5,788 bases of DNA from an uncultured euryarchaeote (GTDB taxonomy: Archaea > Thermoplasmatota > Poseidoniia > Poseidoniales > Thalassarchaeaceae). The notes below the pieces were generated by a model. The model did not search any database. It was not told the DNA's origin and saw only the letters and a list, made by a program, of their open reading frames with translations. Positions 1 through 4,409 of this stretch are shown here, piece after piece. Where the stretch lies: contig CALCOR010000025.1 of assembly GCA_937897085.1 (NCBI GenBank), forward strand, positions 1 through 5,788. Reading direction: 5' to 3'. The position numbers were made by a program, and so were the translations under genes. Position 1 is the stretch's first letter; each line of letters starts with the position of its first letter.

Positions 1-2
1 GA

Positions 3-641
3 CCGGGCGACTTCGCTGGCTCATGGGCATTGGATCCCCCTGATGACCAACAACCGGATGGTGTCGGAGACCTGCAACTGAAAGCGGCGTTGGCGGCGGC
101 GGAGGCGATTGCCTGTACACTCGAACTGCCACTGCCAAGCACCCACTGGACCCATGCCGCCGCACTCTCGAAGCGGGGTGTGGCCGTCCGTTGGCCGAAC
201 GACATCTGGCTGCCATCTGGCAAAGCCGCAGGCTGCCTTGTCGAGGGAAGACAGCAAGGAGAACAGAATTCAATCGTGCTGGGCATCGGCGTGAACCTTC
301 CTGAGGGGGCGGGTGAACAGCACGAATTCCCATTGTCGGGACTGAGTGAACTCAAGGGATTCACATGCGGTCTCAAAGAGTTCTCGCGCTATCTCGATGC
401 CTCGGTAGCCTCGCTGTTCGAGCGCCACCCGATGGTTTCTGACACATCCACTGCCCGAATCCGCCGGTCGCTCTGGGCATTGATGACCCAGTGGCTCGCC
501 GACGGCAGGGGCTGTCGCAGTGGGGCGGAATCATGGGGTAGACCAGCCGGTCTGGGTGGGGACGGAAGCCTGCGGGTCGTCAGTGCCACAGGTATGGTGG
601 AATGTCTCGAGGTGGCGGGGCTCGAATGGAGCAGCCATTAG
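3..641 (+). CDS. birA: Biotin--[acetyl-CoA-carboxylase] ligase, 3' part (5' end outside window)
   Basis: This enzyme activates biotin with ATP to biotinyl-AMP and transfers it to a lysine of biotin-dependent carboxylases in the cytoplasm. The reading frame is open from base 3, so the gene starts before the window; the TTG at 30 is not a start. What is seen: the signature VRWPNDIW (bases 186-209), followed by GKAAGCLVEG, where the lysine at 222-224 matches the conserved lysine of the KWPND...K(L)AG motif. Next comes VLGIGVNLP, the typical GIGxN strand. A C-terminal stretch with GDGSLRVVSATG resembles the small beta-barrel domain of biotin ligases. The Gly/Arg-rich biotin-binding loop (GRGRxxR) should lie just upstream and is not seen. 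No N-terminal DNA-binding domain can be judged. A loop of about 15 residues (STHWTHAAALSKRG) before the signature looks longer than usual. The stop codon overlaps that of the convergent gene. Family assignment is secure; substrate is inferred. Confidence 0.86.
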   Translation, partial: PGDFAGSWALDPPDDQQPDGVGDLQLKAALAAAEAIACTLELPLPSTHWTHAAALSKRGVAVRWPNDIWLPSGKAAGCLVEGRQQGEQNSIVLGIGVNLPEGAGEQHEFPLSGLSELKGFTCGLKEFSRYLDASVASLFERHPMVSDTSTARIRRSLWALMTQWLADGRGCRSGAESWGRPAGLGGDGSLRVVSATGMVECLEVAGLEWSSH

Positions 642-1201
642 GATAGTTCGTCGACGGCGGCGGAGATGTCGTCGTCGACCTTCGACGGCTCCTGGAGGCG
701 GCGCCAGACACCCCAGGTGAGCAGCAGCAGGCAGAGGATGGGGGGCAGGAACTGAACGGGGAGTTGGCGGTTAACTGATACGGACACTTCATACTGACCG
801 CGACCGACCAATTCGATCGTGTATTCACCTGAACCATCGATGGGAATATCCGCACTCACTGGATTTTCTCCGGCATCTTCACCCTGAGCCTCAGCGATTA
901 CGCTGCCCGATTCATCCAGCACACGAATCCGTTGCAGAGAGCAAGTGACATTCACTCCCTCACAGAATTCCGTTTGCTGCCAGGTGACCACCAGTTCGTC
1001 GTTCGAACCAAGGATGCCCAACTTCACTTGAGCCACCTCGACCACACCCCCGTCAGCATCGAAGTCGACAGCCATCGGCTGTGCCCACGTGAAGATGAAC
1101 AACGCACCGAGCAATCCCACCGCACCGATGATGATCGCCAGGTCGTGAGGGGGAACACTCTCTGCCGCTCCACCGCCAGCCATGGCTCTTCGAGCGGTCA
1201 T
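638..1201 (-). CDS. Small two-helix membrane protein of unknown function
   Basis: I do not recognise a family. The 187-residue protein has a short basic N-terminus (Arg4, Arg5), then a hydrophobic helix at about residues 21-39 (LAIIIGAVGLLGALFIFTW). A polar, acidic, beta-rich segment follows (about 40-146), then a second helix at about 147-166, then Arg167, Arg168 and a short acidic tail. The positive-inside rule puts both ends in the cytoplasm and the central domain outside. The outer domain has only two cysteines, Cys80 and Cys87, which could form a disulfide; its alternating pattern (for example EYTIELVGRGQYEVSVSV) suggests a beta-sandwich. The start at 1201 is the first ATG in frame; Met7 (1183) is an alternative. 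Neither has a clear Shine-Dalgarno site: AGGGGAAG lies about 12 bases upstream of the first. The gene runs against the biotin ligase gene and divergently from the tRNA. Base composition matches its neighbours. A real gene is likely; function is unknown. Confidence 0.75.
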   Translation of the reverse strand: MTARRAMAGGGAAESVPPHDLAIIIGAVGLLGALFIFTWAQPMAVDFDADGGVVEVAQVKLGILGSNDELVVTWQQTEFCEGVNVTCSLQRIRVLDESGSVIAEAQGEDAGENPVSADIPIDGSGEYTIELVGRGQYEVSVSVNRQLPVQFLPPILCLLLLTWGVWRRLQEPSKVDDDISAAVDELS

Positions 1202-1284
1202 CGGATGATGAACTTCCCCTAACGTGAGCGTCCGGTTCCCAACGCAAGACCCAATTACGGGCTTCAGGTCGGCCGAGATATCCT

Positions 1285-1358
1285 GGGCGTGTAGATCAGA
1301 CTGGAGGATCGCTGCCTTCGCAAGGCAGAGGCCACGGGTTCAAATCCCGTCACGTCCA
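1285..1358 (+). tRNA. tRNA-Ala (anticodon CGC)
   Basis: A full cloverleaf can be folded. The acceptor stem is GGGCGTG (1285-1291) with CACGTCC (1351-1357) and discriminator A1358. The D-stem is GATC (1294-1297) with GATC (1307-1310). The anticodon stem is CTGCC (1312-1316) with GGCAG (1324-1328) around loop TTCGCAA, giving anticodon CGC (1319-1321), which reads GCG. The variable loop has five bases. The T-stem is ACGGG/CCCGT with loop TTCAAAT. The third acceptor pair is G3-U70 (G1287 with T1355), the main identity element of alanine tRNA, and agrees with the anticodon. The CCA end is not encoded (AGC follows), so it must be added enzymatically. No intron. The GATC D-stem is typical of archaeal tRNA-Ala. 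The base before the 3' D-stem arm is G where A21 is usual. Confidence 0.96.
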
Positions 1359-1390
1359 AGCGATTCTGTTCTGTGCGACCAGATTTTGGG

Positions 1391-1419
1391 GCCACCGCCC
1401 CCGTATCAAACCGGGTGGC
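1391..1419 (+). repeat. Inverted repeat with 6-base arms, possible RNA hairpin after the tRNA
   Basis: GCCACC (1391-1396) and GGTGGC (1414-1419) are perfect reverse complements, separated by a 17-base loop. It begins 33 bases after the tRNA end. It is not followed by a T-run, so it does not look like a standard terminator. The loop is large and chance is a real possibility in GC-rich DNA. Confidence 0.3.
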
Positions 1420-1430
1420 TGATGCCGCGG

Positions 1431-1451
1431 TTCACTCAATCGAGTAGTGAA
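1431..1451. repeat. Inverted repeat TTCACT-N9-AGTGAA, candidate operator
   Basis: TTCACT (1431-1436) and AGTGAA (1446-1451) are perfect reverse complements with centres 15 bases apart, a spacing that could fit a dimeric DNA-binding protein. An inner pair ACTC/GAGT overlaps and could form a hairpin instead. The repeat lies at the edge of the AT-rich stretch that probably holds the operon promoter, which makes an operator plausible. No regulator is identified; the site does not match the GGAA-N6-TTCC form known for the archaeal nitrogen regulator NrpR. Confidence 0.35.
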
Positions 1452-1508
1452 ATGTTGGCCATATGAATAGAAATAATTGGTTTTGTTACCCGGATGTGCA
1501 TTATTCTC
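1451..1508 (+). promoter_or_regulatory. AT-rich segment, probable operon promoter
   Basis: This stretch is markedly richer in A and T than the surrounding DNA. The segment AGAAATAATT (1469-1478) could serve as a purine-rich BRE plus TATA-like box for archaeal TBP/TFB. Transcription would then start about 25 bases downstream, near 1500, leaving a leader of roughly 120 bases. No strict TATA consensus is present, so the exact element is uncertain. Confidence 0.35.
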
Positions 1509-1563
1509 GCGTTGAGTTGTGGGCCGCTGATTAACGCTTAAGGACGTGACGCGCTCCCGGAGG

Positions 1564-1608
1564 CCTCGTCGGGGATGATGCATGCAGGTTCTGCAAGGCG
1601 AGACGAGG
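1564..1608 (+). promoter_or_regulatory. Two-part stem in the 5' leader, next to the ribosome-binding site
   Basis: CCTCGTC (1564-1570) pairs perfectly with GACGAGG (1602-1608), seven base pairs. Inside the loop, TGCAG (1583-1587) pairs with CTGCA (1591-1595) around GTT, giving a stacked or bulged two-stem element. The outer stem ends one base before the Shine-Dalgarno-like GGGGGTG. A competing palindrome GAGGCCTC (1560-1567) overlaps the 5' arm, so two mutually exclusive folds are possible. It resembles no riboswitch class I know. Regulation of translation is inference. Confidence 0.4.
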
Positions 1609-1615
1609 GGGGGTG
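1609..1615 (+). promoter_or_regulatory. Shine-Dalgarno-like site deciding a GTG start
   Basis: GGGGGTG lies five bases before the GTG at 1621 and differs by one base from GGAGGTG, the complement of the archaeal 16S rRNA 3' end. The same heptamer, similarly spaced, precedes the next gene. The upstream in-frame ATG (1582) has only GGAGG at 1559-1563, which is 18 bases away and too far. This favours GTG 1621 as the start. Confidence 0.6.
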
Positions 1616-1620
1616 CCAAC

Positions 1621-3096
1621 GTGAGCGGAGGTAACGGCAGCAAGCGCCTGACGATCGCCGAGTTCGCTGCTCGATCGGCCGGCCGCGCCGATGAGTATCA
1701 CCGCTACAATATCGACACGGTCGAGACGAAGGATGTCCAACCACTTCCGAACCGCTTCATCGTCAAGGTGGGCAAAGTGGGCCTGGCGAAGTTCCTGTTC
1801 AAGGAGACCATCCAATACTGGGGCAAGTGGGACGTTATCACGTCGCGGCCGTGCACATATGGTGTGTTCAGTGGACCGGTGGGGGGATTCAACCCGAGAC
1901 CGAAACTGTGCGTCGGCTGCCTGCGGTGCACCGTCCAGCACCCCGAATTCACGACCATCACACCCAATCCCGCGCGTGCAGCGCTAGGAGATGACTACGT
2001 CACTCACCTGCACATCTCAGCCATCGACGAGGAGGCGCGTAAGGGCACCATCCCCGTGCGTGGCCAGGGATATCGGGGCAAGTTCGGTGGTCCGGGGTGG
2101 GAGGGCATGTTCACCGACATGTCAGAGATCGTGCGGCCTAGTCGAGACGGAATTCACGGTCGTGAACTGATTGGCACGAGCGTGGACCTCGGCAGCAAGC
2201 CGATGAGTTTGGAGTTCGACGACTCCGGTGTACTGACTGAGGCGGGACCCCAGATGGTCACCATCCAGGTCCCGTTCATCTTTGATGCTCCACCAGCTTC
2301 AATCGCCACTCCGAAACTACACAGAATCTACACCAAGACTGCTGCGGACATCGATACCCTGGTCGCATTGCCTGCGGATGTCGTCCGCTCAGAGGGGCTC
2401 GCCTCCCCAGAGGTCGTGCCGATTATCCCGCTAACGGCAGTTGCGACCGTGGCCGGTTTCGGCAATGGGACCCGCATCATCGAACTCGACGGCTGGGATG
2501 CTTCCCTGTATCTGGAAGCCACCACCACCGCCCCGCATCTGCTGGTCGGCGTGCGCATGTCGTTCGCGGACGGCTGGCAGAAACAACTGCTGGAAGTCCA
2601 GGCTGCTGGGGTCCCGATCATCCACCTGATCGCCGACCATCACGGTCTCGGGGTGGATGGAGGATTCGTGATGGACACGCTGCGCGAAGCGCACATGCTG
2701 CTCGTCGATGCAGGGGTACGAGACACCGTGACGCTGCTCGGAAGCGGTGGGGTGATCGCCGCCGACCACCTCCCGAAGGCGATTATCTGTGGACTCGATG
2801 CAGTCGCGCTCGACTTGCCTCTGCTGTTCGCGCTTCAAGCGCGTGCGCGAGGCGACCTCTCCGACAGGGATGACACACCGATCAAGATGCCTCGACGACT
2901 CAGCGAGCAATGGGGCACGAGCAGACTGACGAACTTGTCCGCTTCCTGGAGAGACCAGTTGCTCGAGATTCTCGGCGCCATGGGCATCCGAGAAGTGCGA
3001 CGGCTACGCGGCGAGATGGGTCGCGGCATGTGGCAGACTGACCTCGAGGCAGAAGCGTTCGCAGGAATAGAAGGGTTCCCCGGGGGTGGTGCCTGA
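1621..3096 (+). CDS. Glutamate synthase-related protein with N-terminal cysteine cluster and degenerate FMN-type domain
   Basis: This protein of 491 residues belongs to the glutamate synthase superfamily and is probably a partner subunit of the next gene's product. Seen: Cys78, then Cys97-x2-Cys100-x2-Cys103 (LCVGCLRCTVQHP), likely iron-sulfur ligands for electron entry. Then YRGKFGGPGWEGMFTDMSEI (151-170) and RPSRDGIHGR (172-181), which I recognise from archaeal-type glutamate synthases. The C-terminal half is barrel-like and paralogous to the next protein: residues 366-388 (VRDTVTLLGSGGV...KAI) match its residues 317-339 at 15 of 23 positions. The C-terminal cysteine motif of that protein is absent here, replaced by a stretch around ALQARARGDLSDRD, and the KPGxGG and GGTG motifs are also missing. 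FMN binding and catalysis are therefore doubtful. The GTG start is chosen on ribosome-site grounds; ATG 1582 would add 13 residues. The stop overlaps the next start (TGATG). Confidence 0.85.
   Translation: MSGGNGSKRLTIAEFAARSAGRADEYHRYNIDTVETKDVQPLPNRFIVKVGKVGLAKFLFKETIQYWGKWDVITSRPCTYGVFSGPVGGFNPRPKLCVGCLRCTVQHPEFTTITPNPARAALGDDYVTHLHISAIDEEARKGTIPVRGQGYRGKFGGPGWEGMFTDMSEIVRPSRDGIHGRELIGTSVDLGSKPMSLEFDDSGVLTEAGPQMVTIQVPFIFDAPPASIATPKLHRIYTKTAADIDTLVALPADVVRSEGLASPEVVPIIPLTAVATVAGFGNGTRIIELDGWDASLYLEATTTAPHLLVGVRMSFADGWQKQLLEVQAAGVPIIHLIADHHGLGVDGGFVMDTLREAHMLLVDAGVRDTVTLLGSGGVIAADHLPKAIICGLDAVALDLPLLFALQARARGDLSDRDDTPIKMPRRLSEQWGTSRLTNLSASWRDQLLEILGAMGIREVRRLRGEMGRGMWQTDLEAEAFAGIEGFPGGGA
3082..3088 (+). 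promoter_or_regulatory. Shine-Dalgarno-like site for the second operon gene
   Basis: GGGGGTG, one mismatch from GGAGGTG, lies seven bases before the ATG at 3096, inside the end of the upstream gene. Together with the TGATG overlap it suggests coupled translation. Confidence 0.55.
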
Positions 3097-4409
3097 TGAC
3101 TGTCATCAAACCCTCCGAGACACTGGAGCACAAGGTCACCAACCTGCTCCACGAAGGATTCAACGCCCGCGCCTTCGGGAAATACAGACTTCCCGAGGCG
3201 CTCGGAGATTCCCGCTGGACCGACGAGATGATCGTCGCCACGTGGTACATGGCGGAGACCGGCGAGGTGCCCCCCGACCTGAATTACAAGACGGGCAAGT
3301 CGAACGGCGGCTTCGACCGGCTGGACTTCAAGTTCCTCGACGAGCAGGAGTGGCTGGAGCACTCGGATGCTCTGGACACGACGTTGGAACTCAACCGGCG
3401 GGGGGATGAACGGGACAAACTCTCCTGCGACCTCCCATTCTACGGCGGAGGTATGTCGTATGGCTCCGTATCGCTGAACGTGATGATGGCGCGGGCGCAG
3501 AACTCAGCCAAATGGAACACCTACATGTCAACCGGCGAGGGTGGGTATCCAGAGCCACTGCTGGAGTACAAGGACCATGTCATCACGCAGGTGGCGACCG
3601 GATACTTCGGCGTCGAGGAGAAGTACATCCAATCGACTCCAATCGTCGAATTCAAGTATGCACAGGGGGCGAAACCGGGGCTCGGAGGACACCTTCTGGC
3701 AGCAAAGGCGGGTGAAGAGGTGGCCAAGTTGCGCGGCAGCGTGGCGCACGTGAGCCTGTTCTCCCCGTTCCCATTCCATTCCACCTACTCTGTCGAAGAC
3801 CACTCGAAGCACATCGACTGGATCCAGACCGTGAATCCAGATGCCCTGATCGCGGTGAAGGTGTCCACACCGCACGACGTCGACATGGTGGCGGTCGGCT
3901 CCTACTACGCCGGCGCACACATCATCCATCTCGATGGCTCATACGGGGGAACTGGTGCTGCTCCCGAACTCGCCAAGAAGGTCATCGCCACACCGATTGA
4001 ACTCGCCCTGCCCAAAGTGCATGATTTCCTCATCAAGGAGGGAGTACGCGACAAGGTGACGCTGATCGCCAGCGGTGGTGTGCGCACCGCCGACGATGTC
4101 GCCAAGGCGATTGCATTGGGCGCTGACGGATGCGTGTTGGGAACCACTGACTTGGTCGGCATCGGCTGCACCCGCTGCGCCAACTGCGAAGGCGGGCCCT
4201 CAGGGCGCGGCTGTCCGTTCGGCATCACCACTACCGATGTCGAGCTGCAGGAGTACATGCAGCAGGACTGGGGGGCGCAACGGCTGGACAACCTGTACAA
4301 GGCACTGCAGTGGAGACTGCGGGACATCCTGCGCAAGCTCGGACTTTCGAGCATCAAGGAACTCGTGGGAAGGCGAGATCTGCTACGTTACATCGGAGGT
4401 GACCCCTGA
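3096..4409 (+). CDS. gltB: Glutamate synthase, FMN-binding synthase domain with iron-sulfur cluster
   Basis: This 437-residue protein carries the synthase half-reaction: reductive amination of 2-oxoglutarate to glutamate on FMN, using ammonia from the amidotransferase. Motifs in order, with the usual glutamate synthase form in brackets: GGMSYGSVS at 118-126 [GAMSFGSIS]; STGEGG 145-150 [NTGEGG]; QVATGYFGV 165-173; YAQGAKPGLGG 188-198 [AQGAKPGEGG]; FSPFPFHSTYSVED 222-235 [ISPPPHHDIYSIED]; NPDALIAVKVS 247-257; LDGSYGGTGAAP 279-290 [GxDGGTGAS]; ASGGVRTADDVAKAIALGAD 325-344; then Cys358-x2-Cys361-x2-Cys364-x8-Cys373-Pro, the cluster-binding motif before GIT. The N-terminal 110 residues are less typical. 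No ferredoxin domain is present; the preceding gene may supply that role. The ATG has GGGGGTG seven bases upstream and overlaps the previous stop; the stop overlaps the next ATG. An N-methylglutamate synthase subunit is a related alternative, less likely. Confidence 0.94.
   Translation: MTVIKPSETLEHKVTNLLHEGFNARAFGKYRLPEALGDSRWTDEMIVATWYMAETGEVPPDLNYKTGKSNGGFDRLDFKFLDEQEWLEHSDALDTTLELNRRGDERDKLSCDLPFYGGGMSYGSVSLNVMMARAQNSAKWNTYMSTGEGGYPEPLLEYKDHVITQVATGYFGVEEKYIQSTPIVEFKYAQGAKPGLGGHLLAAKAGEEVAKLRGSVAHVSLFSPFPFHSTYSVEDHSKHIDWIQTVNPDALIAVKVSTPHDVDMVAVGSYYAGAHIIHLDGSYGGTGAAPELAKKVIATPIELALPKVHDFLIKEGVRDKVTLIASGGVRTADDVAKAIALGADGCVLGTTDLVGIGCTRCANCEGGPSGRGCPFGITTTDVELQEYMQQDWGAQRLDNLYKALQWRLRDILRKLGLSSIKELVGRRDLLRYIGGDP
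4395..4402 (+). promoter_or_regulatory. Perfect Shine-Dalgarno site for the amidotransferase gene
   Basis: GGAGGTGA is a perfect complement of the archaeal 16S rRNA 3' end and lies six bases before the ATG at 4409, within the last codons of the upstream gene. It is the strongest ribosome site in the operon and fixes this start. Confidence 0.8.

Larger units (their letters stand above)
1359..1620 (+). promoter_or_regulatory. Non-coding region between tRNA-Ala and the glutamate synthase operon
   Basis: This 262-base stretch has no credible gene. It must hold the end of the tRNA transcript and the promoter and leader of the operon. In order it contains a weak T-run (1384-1387), a GC-rich inverted repeat (1391-1419), a second inverted repeat (1431-1451), an AT-rich segment (1451-1508) and a structured leader (1564-1608). 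Each is listed separately. Reverse-strand frames across it have no ribosome site or protein-like composition. Confidence 0.6.

Noticed and set aside
1391..1419. The GCCACC/GGTGGC repeat as an intrinsic terminator of the tRNA
   Set aside because: The loop is 17 bases and no T-run follows; archaeal termination usually depends on T-rich stretches, and only a four-T run (1384-1387) precedes it.
1224..1466. Forward open frame running through the tRNA gene
   Set aside because: It reads straight through a well-supported tRNA and has no homology-like features.
1521..1545. TTAACGCTTAA as a binding site
   Set aside because: The 4-base arms are too short to stand out from chance.
1582..1620. ATG 1582 as start of the first glutamate synthase gene
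   Set aside because: Its only ribosome-site-like sequence (GGAGG, 1559-1563) is 18 bases away, and the 13 added residues (MQVLQGETRGGAN) have no family resemblance. It remains possible and is noted in the gene entry.
1359..1620. Attachment site or mobile element at the 3' end of the tRNA
   Set aside because: No integrase, no repeat of the tRNA end and no change in gene type follow; the downstream operon is core metabolism.
1531..1941. Reverse-strand open frame covering the operon leader and first codons
   Set aside because: It would cover the ribosome site and cysteine cluster of the forward gene, has no ribosome site and has an arginine/alanine/proline-biased composition typical of shadow frames.
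2431..2910. Long reverse-strand open frame opposite the first glutamate synthase gene
   Set aside because: Its product has no recognisable motif and it is antisense to a gene with clear family motifs; open antisense frames are expected in GC-rich DNA.
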